Shown: positions 34,077 to 44,518, numbered from the stretch's first letter. The stretch is DNA of 64,000 bases from Telopea speciosissima (GCF_018873765.1 NC_057919.1:69062984-69126983); one strand, 5' to 3'. The notes: generated by a model from the sequence alone, not told the origin. Made by a program: numbers and translations.

Positions 34077-36104
34077 TACATCTCAAGACATGTTATATTT
34101 GATGAGCAATGTTTTCCCTATGAGAATGATGACACGGTTACCCAGCTACACCAGCCCCATACTTCCATTGTGACTCTCCCATTACCTCTCTCACCACCCA
34201 TAATACCATCCTTCATTACACCACCCACCTCTCCTGTACCTGCTCTTTCCCCTACTACAACCTCGCCATCAATACCAACACCATCACCTCCTATCTCATC
34301 GTCTTCACCATCACCACCCCCTCCGCTTCCCCCTCTATTGCCTCCTTCACTATCACCTCCACCACCACACCCTCCATACCCGCCTCCACCTCCACCAACC
34401 CACACCCACCCTATGGTTACCCGCTCCCAAACAGGTAACTGGCGCCCTAAACATCCTCTATCCTTCTTCACCACTCGTCATCCATTTCCTCAGACCTATA
34501 CAGCCACCACTGCCATTTCTCTTTTAGAACCTACCACTTATCGACAAGCAAGCTGCCATCCACATTGGGTCCATGCCATGGTTGATGAATACAAGGCTCT
34601 TATATCCAATAATACATGGACGTTAGTACCTCCAAACCCAAGCATGAACATTGTAGGCTGCAAATGGGTTTACCGCATAAAAACTAAAAGCGATGGCTCT
34701 ATCCAACGCTATAAGGCTAGATTTGTTGCACAGGGTTTTAATCAACAACCAGGGATTGATTTTACTGACACTTTCAGCCCTGTTGTTAAGCCCGCGATAG
34801 TAAGAATGGTTCTCACAGTTGCCATCTCTAGGTCTTGGCCCATCCGACAACTAGAAGTCAAAAATGCATTCTTGCATGGGACATTAATGGAAGAGGTGTT
34901 TATGAAGCAACCCCTTGGATATGAAGATTACCAAAATCCACAGCATGTGTGCAGCCTAAACAAGGCTATTTATGGGCTTCGACAGGCCCCACGGTCTTGG
35001 TTCAATTGTTTTAGCTCTCATCTTCTACAAATCGGCTTTACCCAGAGTGTAGTTGATGCATCGATGTTCACATATAATTCAACCAAAGGCACCTTGATTT
35101 TACTACTGTACGTGGATGATATCATTCTCACTGGCAATAATGGTCCTCTTCTACGTGATTTTATCACCAACCTTGGCCATGAATTCGCCATGACTGATTT
35201 GGGAGATCTTCATTATTTCTTGGGTATTGAGGTCAAGCAAAATAATACCCATCTCTATCTTACACAGACCAAGTACGCCCTCAATATTCTGGACCGAACA
35301 GGGATGACTGGTTGCAAGCCTTGTTCTACCCCAATGGCGTGTGGCTCAAAGTTATCTTCCACTTCGAGTGCATCTTTACCTGATCCTCATGAGTATCGTC
35401 AGTTAGTTGGAGCCCTACAATATCTGACCATGACTCGCCCTAACATTTCTTATGAAGTTAATCAGGTCTGTCAACACACGCATGCTCCAACCTTGGATCA
35501 CCTACAAGCAGCCAAGCGTATTTTACGCTATATAAAAGGTACAATTGGAGCTGGGATTACCCTACAGCCCAGCTTGTTAAACTTGATTATGGCTTACTCG
35601 GACGCAGATTGGGCCGGTTGTCCTGACACACAGCGGTCCACTACTGGATTTTGCACCTTTCTTGGCCCAAATCTTATATCTTGGGGTTCCAAGAAACAAC
35701 CAACCGTGTCTCGCTCCAGTTCGGAGGCTGAATACAAGGCGCTGGCAATAACAGTTTCTGAAATGCAATGGCTCTCTTACTTATTGGCTGATCTGGCGAT
35801 CCCAGTCACCCGCCCGATGGTCATTTCGTGTGACAATATCTCGGCTACATATATGGCTGCTAATCCAGTACTTCACGCTCGCACTAAGCACATTGAAGTG
35901 GATTATCATTTTGTTCGTGACTTAGTGATCAACAAGAAGCTTTGTGTTGACTTTGTTCGATCACATGAACAGATCGCGGATATGTTCACCAAGGCCCTTC
36001 CTCGATCACAGTTCAGCTATCATAGGACCAACCTGATGTGGCTACCCGACATCAGTTTGAGGGGGGATGATAAGATACACATGGTTACACAGGATAAATC
36101 CTAA
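34077..36104 (+). pseudogene. Copia 1 pol, second part (reverse transcriptase, RNase H)
   Basis: The frame resumes at TACATCTCAAGACATG in phase with 31302. A proline/serine-rich linker (about 34170-34410) ends in MVTRSQTGNWRP. Reverse transcriptase follows with WTLVPPNPSMNIVGCKWVY, ARFVAQGFNQ, and the catalytic YVDDIIL at about 35108-35128. RNase H shows SDADWAG, SSSEAEYKAL and TKHIEVDYHFVRD. The stop codon lies within the 3' LTR (36102-36104). Apart from the solo LTR and one earlier stop the polyprotein is intact, about 1414 codons in total. Confidence 0.93.
36059..36067 (+). other. Polypurine tract of copia element 1
   Basis: GAGGGGGGA directly precedes the TGATAAG start of the 3' LTR, the expected primer for plus-strand synthesis. 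Confidence 0.85.
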
Positions 36105-36323
36105 CACTTGTGTTTATCTAGTCTATAACAAACTCTTGATTACCAAGTTATCTCTTAAACTGTAACCGTGTACAGCTAGCCTTTATCTCATTATATTCTT
36201 ATCTTCTTATCATGTAAAACTGTTTCATTGTAACTGGACTCTGGCCTAATTTATCATTATAAATACAACATCACTCTCACCGTATCAAACACGGTGAATA
36301 TCACTTCAATTGAATATCTTTCA
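36068..36323 (+). repeat. 3' LTR of copia element 1
   Basis: The LTR is 256 bp, TGATAAG to CTTTCA, differing from the 5' LTR at six positions (for example ACACATGG for ACACACGG and CACTTGTG for CACCTGTG). Confidence 0.95.
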
Positions 36324-36379
36324 GAGAGCTTCAAAATGAGTAATTTTCACGATTTTTTGTGGTTTCTAAGGGATCTTTG

Positions 36380-36519
36380 TCCCTTGCCCGGCCCAGCTCC
36401 CCTAGTGCATGTAATAAGGGGGCACAATGGCCACCCTAGACTTGCTCGAATACTCTGCCCGGGTGGGGTCCAACCCCCTTATTACAGGCACTAGGGCACT
36501 GGGTCAGGCAGGGAATTGG
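36380..36519. mobile_element. Fold-back MITE-like element
   Basis: The left arm TCCCTTGCCCGGCCCAG then CCCCTAGTGCATGTAATAAGGG pairs with the right arm CCCTTATTACAGGCACTAGGG then CACTGGGTCAGGCAGGGA. The arms are about 45 bp each with few mismatches. It lies 56 bp beyond the 3' LTR of copia element 1. No target duplication was resolved. Confidence 0.65.
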
Positions 36520-37543
36520 AGGAGATAATTTTCCGATGTCTAAGTGCTCCAAATGATGCCTTGTTTTTTTATAGCATGCAACGTGATCAATGAAAGGTCC
36601 AAATGGCCCTTGAAAACCATCATCAATGCAGAGAACACAAAGGGGGTTGGGGCTGTGGTTGGGTATGGCTGCATGGGGCCATGGGGCTGTGATGTGGGGC
36701 TTGTGGCTTGCCGACAGACACCGGTTGGCTGGGTCAGCCCGTATTATCTATCCGAGTGGACTTGACCCGAATTCTTTTTTGCCCTTTTTTTAGAGATTCC
36801 ATTTTAAGGGTTGAAATTAAAATATAGTTAATTTCTCTTAATCCATAGAAATGTTAATTTTACATGGAAAATCTTTACACCGAAACAAATAGAGCCACAA
36901 GGAATAAAAACACAGGGTAATTGGCGATCTGGATCCTGGATAGATAACGACGGAGGCCGATCCCTTATCCGATACGATTCCTAAAACCCTGTTTGGGAGG
37001 GAGAAGGTGGTGGCGATGGTTACGAAATTATGGGGAGAACAGATCTAGATGTTTTTTCAAGTTTACCCTTGTACTAACTAGGGTGTTGGCCAAAGTGGCT
37101 TCAGGGTTGGCGAGGATAGAATTGTAAAAACGCATCTCCCTCCCTCCGGCCTCCACACGTTACGTAAATAAAGTAGACAGTGTTGTAGTAGTAGTATTTC
37201 CCTACCTAGCTACGTAATCAGCCCAACCGCTAACTCCTTGGATTTAGGAGAACAAATTAAGAAGCAATAAACAAACAAACAAACAAACAAACAAACAAAA
37301 GCCCAAGAAAAGCAAAGCTGCCATATATGGATCTATATTTCCATATAATTTGATTCTCTATATTAGCTAGTAGTAGCGAAACAAGTAGTTGTACATATAT
37401 AGCTAGTTAATTTGATTAAAAGCTAAAGGCAAACCAGGGCTCTTTCTCATTCTGGTTTTTTTGGAACTATATAATTAATAAAGAGTTAATTAAGACCTCA
37501 ACTCTCTTATTCATCTTATTGCTCGTATATTAATCTAATTAAT
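36520..37543. other. Intergenic; (CAAA)n microsatellite
   Basis: A run of ACAA units lies at 37270-37299. No gene is seen. The last part (from about 37440) is the 3' flank of the intact LEA copy 3. Confidence 0.45.
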
Positions 37544-38009
37544 CTAGTAGTGTTGCTTAGTCTTGCTCAGCAGCATCTCCCGAAGATCGACCATGTCGAT
37601 TTCACCGGCAGCATTCTCTGGGCGGTAGTAACCAGTGATCGGGTCTGGTACCCAAAAGTTAGTTTCCGATGCTTCTTTGGTGGTGGTGGTTGTTGCCCTC
37701 ATCATCTCTGTTCCTGCTTTCATCACTTCACTGCTTGCCCCACTTCCTTTCCCAATGTTCGCTGCAACTGCAACACCCTCACTTGCTGCCGCGTAACCTC
37801 GTCTGCTCATCATCATCATCATCCACGGACACAACCATATGTTATCAAGCTAAGCAGAGAAGACCCTAAAAACAAACCGGAAATGAAAGTAGATGCACTT
37901 AAGAGAGAGAGAGAGATGTTTGTTTGACTTTATTTTACCTGTTTATTGAAACTGAGGCGCCATCCACTAGAGCTGCAAGAAGATTTGTGTTGGAAAGAGA
38001 GCGAGCCAT
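37544..38009 (-). CDS. LEA_3 / SAG21-type protein, second intact copy (two exons)
   Basis: Exon 1 is complement(37939-38009), 71 bp, encoding MARSLSNTNLLAALVDGASV then SIN. Exon 2 is complement(37544-37802). The intron of about 136 bp has a CAG|GTAAAA donor and a CAG acceptor, at the same codon phase as copy 1. The product is 109 residues. It contains RRGYAA after the junction, an Ala/Gly/Ser-rich variable segment, a TTTTTKEASETNF stretch, VPDPITGYYRPENAAGEIDM and a C-terminal LREMLLSKTKQHY. The extra residues relative to copy 1 are mostly in the Met/Thr repeats. Predicted family role is mitochondrion-directed stress protection. The N-terminus is typical of the group. It looks functional: both splice sites, start and stop are present. 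Confidence 0.92.
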
Positions 38010-38100
38010 TCTGATCGTATTAGTGATCGCTGCTCTCCCAAACCCTCTTTATCTCTCTATAATAGGGTTGCCTTATGCTTCAAGAGCGAGGGCCTCCTCT

Positions 38101-38150
38101 GTTATATAGAGACCAGAGGCTCGTGACCTTTCTCGTGGACTTTCCTCCGA
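38101..38150 (-). promoter_or_regulatory. TATA box and conserved upstream block of LEA copy 3
   Basis: On the minus strand TATATAAC (complement 38101-38108) lies about 95 bp upstream of the start. Immediately upstream is GGAAAGTCCACGAGAAAGG then TCACGAGCCTCTGG, closely matching the block upstream of the TATA box of LEA copy 1. The heat-shock-like core is less perfect here (GAAagGTCacGAG). Confidence 0.6.
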
Positions 38151-38696
38151 AAAAAATATATATTTTTTGAAGAAACATATGTGAAGTAAAAGAAGGAGGA
38201 CTTGGTTTTCGTCGAAATTTATCTTCTTAAGTGTGATGCATTGATCAATGGGTCACATTTAAGAATTCAATTGTCCACTCATTACTTGAAAAGATAAAAA
38301 GATATTACTGTCTATGTTTTTACGGTTTGATTCTTAAGTGTGGTGCACTAGGTGACTCGGGGCACTTGATCGAATATTCTACCAGGTGGGATCCATCCTT
38401 CTCTTGTGAGTGGTACTAGGGAACCCCATCGATCAAAAACCGCATATACGATAAAAATTTGCCCAGGTTCACGAACAAGAACCATCTCATACATCCCTAA
38501 GTCGACATAATGGAATCCACAAAGTGGGGTTCACAAAAGTGGTAGTGACATTGCGATTTTGGGTCTTTTCCAAGACACGTAGATCTGCCACGTGGCCGTG
38601 TCACTGCCATGAGCTGTTTGAACACTTTGGAATTGGAATCCGGCCAGATGGGAAAAAGTAACGAGGGAGATCTCTCAATCGAGTCCCTTTTGATAC

Positions 38697-39424
38697 TTGA
38701 GGAATTGGGACACCAAAGTGATGAGAACATGGGGTTTGGTTCCGGCTTTGTGGGCCCGGCACTTGCTACTCCTGGCCCAACTATATGACGGCCTCATGTG
38801 GGGGGGTTGCCCAGCTGGGGAAGTTTCCATCTCAAATCGAATTCATTCTATATTCTTTCAATCTTTCTTTACTGGGATGGGGAGAAAAATTTCGACCCCA
38901 AATCCATTATCCCAATCTTCCCTTTTATGATTCTCGTTTAATTGGTCAACGGTTTAGCAAATCATTTGATTCTTGAATAATCCACGTTACTTTTATTTTT
39001 TATTTTTATTGGTAAACAAAGAAAAAACTGCATTAATATAAAGAAGTATATACAGTACTCTTGGTCTATGCGTGCCAAGCCAAGTTAGAGGCTATATCTA
39101 TGCAAAAAGGTTCCCCCTTGTATAAGAATTTAACATTACTGTATATGTTTGAAATATTAAAAAGGTCTTTTGATTCTATTATAGCAAAAGGCCTCCCCCC
39201 CCCCCCCCCCCCCCCCCAACCTTAACGTGAAAATGATCTTTATCAATAATTAATAATTCCTCAACATCTTATTCATTCGCAACAAAATATTTTCCTAGTT
39301 AACCAATGTAGCGCTTTGATTCCACATATTTGGAGATTACTTTGGAATATTGATAGTGGGATGGGAATAGATAAGGAACTAAGGTTTCTTTGAAGAATTA
39401 AACACAGGTCAATATTGGTGGGCT
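38697..39424. repeat. Segmental-duplicate block, copy A
   Basis: The sequence (GGAATTGGGACACCAAAGTGATG, GGGCCCGGCACTTGCTA, TTGCAACAAAATATTTTCC-like words) is repeated with about 2 kb spacing at 40862-41400. It is also found in part at 20500-20628 and 22680-22960. A 23-base C run (39195-39217) is present only in this copy. The block has no recognisable gene. Confidence 0.75.
39195..39217. repeat. Poly-C run of 23 bases
   Basis: An uninterrupted C homopolymer. Length should be treated with caution, since such runs are often mis-sized in sequencing. Confidence 0.9.
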
Positions 39425-39880
39425 GTCTTTCAAAGACTCTTACATACAAGTTTCGGGAGAGTCGCTTGAGGTGGTTTGGTCATGTCCAAAAGAAACTCAT
39501 GAATGCACCAGTAAGAAAGAGTGAACAAATTCAATTTGAAGGAGCTAAAAGAGATAGGGGTAGGCCTAAAATTACTATTGGAGAAGTGATAAAAAATGAT
39601 ATGCATATGGTAGGGCTTGATCCTAGAATGACCGTGGATAAAATTGTTTGGAGCACAAGGATCCGGGTAGCCGATCCCTCATAGGGAGATGTTCCTGGGA
39701 TGCTGTTTTGACTACTGCTTAGATTTTTTTCTTTAGTAATTTTATTTTATTTATTTATTTTTAACCCCTTTTTACCTTTTTACATCCTTCTACTACTCTT
39801 ATTTGTATTACTGTCATGACTTTTTCGGATCCATGTAACCGACCCCATTTAGTTGGGATAAGGTTATGGTTGTTGTTGTA
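39425..39880 (+). mobile_element. 5'-truncated RTE-type LINE, 3' end
   Basis: A reading frame (39415-39684) encodes RLRWFGHVQKK, APVRKSEQI, KRDRGRPKITIGEVIKNDM and ends TRIRVADPS. This is the C-terminal tail conserved in plant RTE-clade LINE polyproteins (RWFGHV...PVR..E...GRGRP...GEVI..DM). It is followed by a T-rich 3' UTR, then GACCCCATTTAGTTGGGATA and a short TTG tail at 39880. The insertion breaks segmental block copy A; copies at 41370 and 22760 lack it. Confidence 0.85.
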
Positions 39881-40045
39881 TGGATAGGTGATGTGGTTAT
39901 TTTGGCCATTGGATAGAAGAGGTAATAATCTAGATTAACTACATGTAAAATTTCATAGTTTAATTCAATCAATTATTCTTTCATGTATTGGCATGCATTC
40001 TTACAGTTCTCCAACAACTATTGTACATACATCCATGATCACGGA
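39881..40045. repeat. Segmental-duplicate block, continuation
   Basis: TATGGATAGGTGATGTGGTTATTTTGGCC and following match 41393-41440 and, in part, 22880-22940. The duplication resumes after the LINE insertion and continues past the hAT element to about 40560. Confidence 0.65.
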
Positions 40046-40283
40046 TAGGGGTGTAAATGAATAGTCAAAATCCGTTTCCGTATCCGTCCGAAAGTTAAAT
40101 GGATGCGGATACGGATAGATTATAGTTATTCGAAAAGCTATATGTACATGTAAACGAATAAAATATTCGATCCGTATCCGTGTCCATATCCGTTTAGCAC
40201 TATTCGAATCCGTCTGATAGCTAATCAGATGCGGATGCGAATATAGCACTATCCGAGCCGAATCCGATCCATTTACAGCCCTA
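40046..40283. mobile_element. hAT-like MITE, 238 bp
   Basis: The terminal repeats are TAGGGGTGTAAATG and CATTTACAGCCCTA, 14 bp with one mismatch. It is flanked by the perfect 8-bp duplication ATCACGGA (40038-40045 and 40284-40291). The interior has ATCCG/CGGAT words in both orientations. The duplicate locus at about 23213-23240 (CCATGGTCCTTGATTTTCAAAG) lacks it and acts as an empty site. Confidence 0.9.
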
Positions 40284-40291
40284 ATCACGGA

Positions 40292-40861
40292 TTGTCAAAA
40301 CTATATTTTGCCATGTGGAAAATTCTAATAAGAATAAAATTTGACATGTGAATAGGGTACCTAGAGGTGTCCAAAAAAATTAGACCTTATATGATCTTCC
40401 ATCCATCTGATCCTTTTTTTTTTTTTTTAAGTAGGCATGTAGGAAGGCTTCCAACCACGACCACGTAGGAGTCGGGCTCCCCAACTGCTCTTTAGATTAA
40501 AATTTGCCAGATGATTGGGTGTTGTGTTAAGATTTGTCACAAAATTTAGAAGATGATATAAATAGTTTAGAGTAGCCATTTTCCAACTTTGGAGTTTAAT
40601 TTAATAAAGAGTAAATTATATGTACCTCCCTTGTAGTTTGGTTCAATTACAAGCAATTCCCAGTGTTTTGAACAATTATATCCGCACCCATGAACGTTGA
40701 CGGTATCAGTGAGATGTTAGTTTTGAAATGTAAAAGGTAAATTTTACACTTATTATATCTTGAACTAAAATGATAAAATCTAAATACAATTTTTACCCTT
40801 ATTACATCCTCAAACCTAAAATCCTCATATTGTTTATCTGGAGCTAGAGTCCTTTTTATAC
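40292..40861. repeat. Continuation of duplicated block; intergenic
   Basis: AAGTAGGCATG, CTTTAGATTAAAATTTGCCAG and GTTGTGTTAAGATTTGTCACAAAATTT match 23380-23610, where a Mutator-like MITE sits. The stretch from about 40600 has no duplicate and no gene. Confidence 0.6.
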
Positions 40862-41440
40862 ATGGGGAATTGGGATACCAAAGTGATGGGAATGTGAAGT
40901 TTGGTTTCAGCTTTGTGGGCCCGGCACTTCCTAGTCCTGGGCCAACTATATAACGGCCTCATTTGGGGGTTGGCCACCTAGGGAAGTTTCGATCTCAAAT
41001 CGAATCCATTCCATATTCTTCCATCTTTCTTTAATGGGGCGGGGCCAATCTATCTCAATCTTTCCTTTTATGGTTCTCCTTAAATTGGTCAGCATTTTGA
41101 CAAATTGATTTTGATTCTTGAATAATCCACATAACTTTTTGATTCTATTGTAACAAAAGATTTTTGTTTTTACGTGGAAAATGACTTTATCAATAATTGA
41201 TAATTCTTCAATTTCTTATTCATTTGCAACAAAATATTTTCCTTGTAAATCAAGGTAGAGCTTTGATTCAACATATTTGGAGATTACTTGGTAGTAATGG
41301 GATAGGGATAGATAAGGAATTAAGGTTCTTCTCAAGAATTAAACACATGTCAATTTTGGTGGGCTCCTCTAAACAAAAATATTATGATTCCTATGGATAG
41401 ATGATGTGGTTATTTTGGCCTTTTGATAGAAGAGGTAACA
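40862..41440. repeat. Segmental-duplicate block, copy B
   Basis: It repeats 38697-39424 plus the start of the continuation at 39881, without the RTE LINE and without the poly-C run. It therefore shows the pre-insertion state for the LINE at 39425. No LEA gene remnant is seen next to this copy. Confidence 0.75.
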
Positions 41441-42021
41441 AATGCTCCATGGGTGGTCTGAAAAATCCTCTTTATTTAAAATCAAACAATAATTGATCAA
41501 GAGTCCCTAAATTTTTTATTTTTTTTTAAAATAACCAGAAATGAATTGGTCGAACTGGCAAATTCGGATTAGAATCAATTGTAATCAATTCTAATTCCGA
41601 CCAATTCAACATAATAGATTATTGATTCAAAAACCTAAAATTTTTTGCTTTAAATATTTGAGTACCGATTCTAGGGTTTTTTGGGATCAACTCGGCCAAT
41701 TTTGATTTAGAATCGATCCCCAATTCCATGTTTTGGATCCTTGTAGGGTAGCTTCTTGCATGGTTTTAGGTATCAGGTTTCGGCCAAATAGGTAAAGGTA
41801 TTGTAAATGATTTTACCCTAAAAAATACCGATACCTAAAACCATTCTTTATTTGGCTTTAGGGCTGGGAAGACAAACAACAAGGGAACGCCAGAGAACAT
41901 CGAATAAAGGCATACACACGCTGATCCCTCAAGTAGAAATCAACATGATAAGCTGACTTCATCTTGCTTTTTTGGAGATTTGAAGATGAAGTCAGCATAA
42001 CATGGGAGAGCTACGGAAAAA
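41441..42021. other. Intergenic, no gene recognised
   Basis: AT-rich sequence with GAATTGGTCGAACTGG / CCAATTC words suggesting an old repeat. No boundaries visible. Confidence 0.35.
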
Positions 42022-42184
42022 TATCACCTCAATTTGTCTGTCCGTCAATTTTCTCAATTCCCTCTAATAAAGGGAGGTGGATCCCACCTCGGGCAATGTG
42101 TTCGGACAGGGGGTAAGGTGGTTATTTCTGTCCCTCTATTAGATGAAATTTAGGAAATTGAAGGACAGGCAAATTGAGGGGATA
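42022..42184. mobile_element. Fold-back MITE, about 163 bp
   Basis: TATCACCTCAATTTGTCTGT then CCGTCAATTTTC on the left pairs with GAAATTGAAGGACAGGC then AAATTGAGGGGATA on the right. The arms are about 45 bp. The centre holds GGTGGATCCCACCTCGG. Target duplication not resolved. Confidence 0.7.
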
Positions 42185-42220
42185 AAGATTCAAGAGCTAC
42201 CAGCCTAAAGTGTGGCTTAG

Positions 42221-42276
42221 GTTCACGTACGAGAACCATCTACCAGGGGCATATGTGATGGTTCTCGTACGTAAAC
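42221..42276. repeat. Inverted repeat with 20-bp arms
   Basis: GTTCACGTACGAGAACCATC (42221-42240) pairs with GATGGTTCTCGTACGTAAAC (42257-42276) with one mismatch and a 16-bp loop; outward pairing continues weakly (TGGCTTAG / TTGAGCCA). A related GTTCACGAACAAGAACCATC lies at about 38467. Probably a fold-back element end or a hairpin of an unknown repeat. Confidence 0.6.
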
Positions 42277-42339
42277 TTGAGCCAACCTCCTACCTTGTTG
42301 GAATTGAATCCGCTCTCCACGTGGGAATAGTTCTCATCC

Positions 42340-42800
42340 CATGTTAAGAAAACAACGCAATAGAATGACAAATTTGCAGAAGAAAACAAAAAGAAAAAGA
42401 AATCAAGCACACAAGACAACGATTTTACGTGGTTCACCACCAAGAAGGAAAGCTACATCCATGGGTAAGTGATAGTTCGAATCCACTACTTTTGTGAAGA
42501 AAATACAAACCCTTTCACCCATCTCTCAAAAAGATAACCACAATGTATAGGAAAACCCTAACCATGAAAATACAAAATTGCCCCCAAAAACTCATCCGAT
42601 CTAGTTCGAAATACGAACCAACATAAGGTGACATACATATCAAACCGAAGATCTCAACGAGTTCTTCAAGGATCAGCACCTTGGCCCTTCTAACGTGTAT
42701 CGAAGACAAAACAACCTGCCAAAGTAACAATAGTACTTTCTATATTAAAACTAAGATCAGGCTTCACCAATAACATCCCATCCACACCAGACGCGAGGTA
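42340..42800 (-). mobile_element. Copia-type LTR fragment (minus strand)
   Basis: CGATTTTACGTGGTTCACCACC at about 42420-42440 is the minus-strand form of the LTR motif at 17550. The downstream text (AGATCAGGCTTCACCAATAACA, about 42751) matches the end of the fragment near 55340 (GAGATCAAGCTTCACCAATA). The two fragments are therefore the same LTR family. Confidence 0.55.
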
Positions 42801-43804
42801 TATGACTCACCTATGTATTACCACACAAAAAACAAAAAATTTCTCCTCTGGCATGCTGGACCCACACGGCTACACCCTGGCCTGTCTACCTCATAGCTGA
42901 GCCAGGTTGGGACGGGATCACATTCCAATTTCTAAAGCCCCTCGCTCTTTAGTGTGTGCCTTCTCTCGTTGAAATGGCATCTTTGCTTCCTGAATGAACC
43001 TTTCAAGATTATTAGCAGCTATGAGTTGGAACATTCCATACAGTAAACCAAAAAGAAGAAAATTTTCTTCGCTTCTCAACTTGGACTAATCATTTTCTTT
43101 ATCCATTCCATGTTTTCCACGTCAAGATCTTTTGTTTTTTTCGCTTTATCCTTTGAGATAGAGAGATAGATAGATAGACAGATAGAAGGTTCGAAAGTAT
43201 AGTCGACCCTCTTGCAAGATGATTCCATACTTTCTATATGGGGTGGAAATAGCCAAGGCCCAATCATTGGATGCCAAGGCACAGGCCAAGGGGATCCTCA
43301 TGATTCCCTTACTATCCAACTGTGTCTATAAGTTTAGTTTAAGAAAAAAAAAATATGGAGAGAGAAAAGGAACTTTGACTGGGAGTGTAACCTGTGCCAA
43401 CACTCCCATGAGGCTCTCTTCCTCATTTGAAAAGATATATATGTCCCCTTTATATATTCTCTTTATTTGAGGAGGAGAGACATAGACACATAAGAGTGTT
43501 GGCGTAAGCCACACAATTTACTTCTCAAAAAAAATTTTTAGATCCCTGACCAACTGCATAGTGTACATTAACATTTGTCATGTCTATCACTCTGCTTTGG
43601 AGGTAAATATGTTATTTCATAAGGAGAAACATAAACACAAGGAACACTAGCATGCGCTTTGCAACCTAGCCACATTCTTTCCCCAAGAAAACTATGTATA
43701 TAAGTGAAAAAATTCACTAAGCAATCAAGAGAGATGTATCCCTCTCTCTCTCTATATATATATATCATACTATCATACTGTCATATTATCATACTATCAT
43801 ATTA
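42801..43804. other. Intergenic; GATA and AT/ATCATACT microsatellites
   Basis: A (GATA)n-type repeat is at 43157-43187. An (AT)n run lies at about 43753-43765, followed by repeated ATCATACT words up to about 43815. No gene seen. Confidence 0.45.
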
Positions 43805-44195
43805 TCATACTATTATATAAAAGTCACGTTGTGGCAAATCTTTCAGTTATCTATTTTACCTTTCATTCTTATCTAAAATTCCATTATTCAATTCTTAATT
43901 TTTATGTCATTCTTTTTTATAATTTCATAATCTTAGATACCCTTAGTAATAATTAATATTAATATTAATAATATTTATTATTATTTAAAACAAATCTCTC
44001 CATAAAATTAGATTTACCAAAACTAAATCGGTTAACTTTTTTACTTGACCTTTTTATCTTTCTTTTACTTTATCTCTTTCATTATATATTTTTTTAAATG
44101 TTGGTATCTTTTCTATTTTTTTAATATTTAATTACCCATTAAAAAAATAATTTTCTTATTCCTCTCATCTTCTTTTTTTTTCGGTCAATCTATGG

Positions 44196-44518
44196 CCGCC
44201 CATCCCAATCTGTATCTCACATTTTAGGATGGTCTCAAGTCTCAACAAAGAAAGATTTTGTCGTCATAGATCCTGATCCTTTATTCTAAAAATCTCACCT
44301 TCTTTTTTTATTGGTAAACTCACTCTGTCTCTCCTACTCTCCTTTTTATCCCCTCTCTATTTTTAAAGTATCTCACCCTTTCTAATACCGCCGCCCATCC
44401 TAATCAATATCTCACATTTTAGGATGGTCTCAACTCTCAAGTCTCAACAAAGAAAGATTTTTTCGTCATAGATCCTGATCCTTTATTCTCAAAATCTCAC
44501 CTTCTTTTTTATTGGTAA
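44196..44518. repeat. Near-tandem duplication (about 125 bp units)
   Basis: 44196-44317 and 44391-44518 share CCGCCCATCC, ATCTCACATTTTAGGATGGT and CGTCATAGATCCTGATCC with few differences. Copy 2 has an extra 'CTCTCAAG'. The repeat is inside the 5' part of the candidate Helitron. Confidence 0.85.

Larger units (their letters stand above)
28758..36323 (+). mobile_element. Ty1/copia retrotransposon 1, near complete, with nested solo LTR
   Basis: The element runs from 5' LTR 28758-29013 to 3' LTR 36068-36323, flanked by the 5-bp duplication GAGAG (28753-28757 and 36324-36328). Both LTRs begin TGATAAG and end CTTTCA. A primer binding site follows the 5' LTR and a polypurine tract precedes the 3' LTR. 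Domain order is Gag, protease, integrase, reverse transcriptase, RNase H, which is diagnostic of Ty1/copia. The LTRs differ at 6 of 256 positions (about 2.3%). A 2768-bp solo LTR interrupts it. Confidence 0.95.

Noticed and set aside
34118..34474. Gly-rich 118-codon ORF on the minus strand
   Set aside because: It is the antisense shadow of the proline-rich linker of the copia 1 polyprotein.
43741..43830. CRISPR-like array from repeated ATCATACT words
   Set aside because: The repeats are short, imperfect and without spacers; this is a microsatellite in a plant genome.
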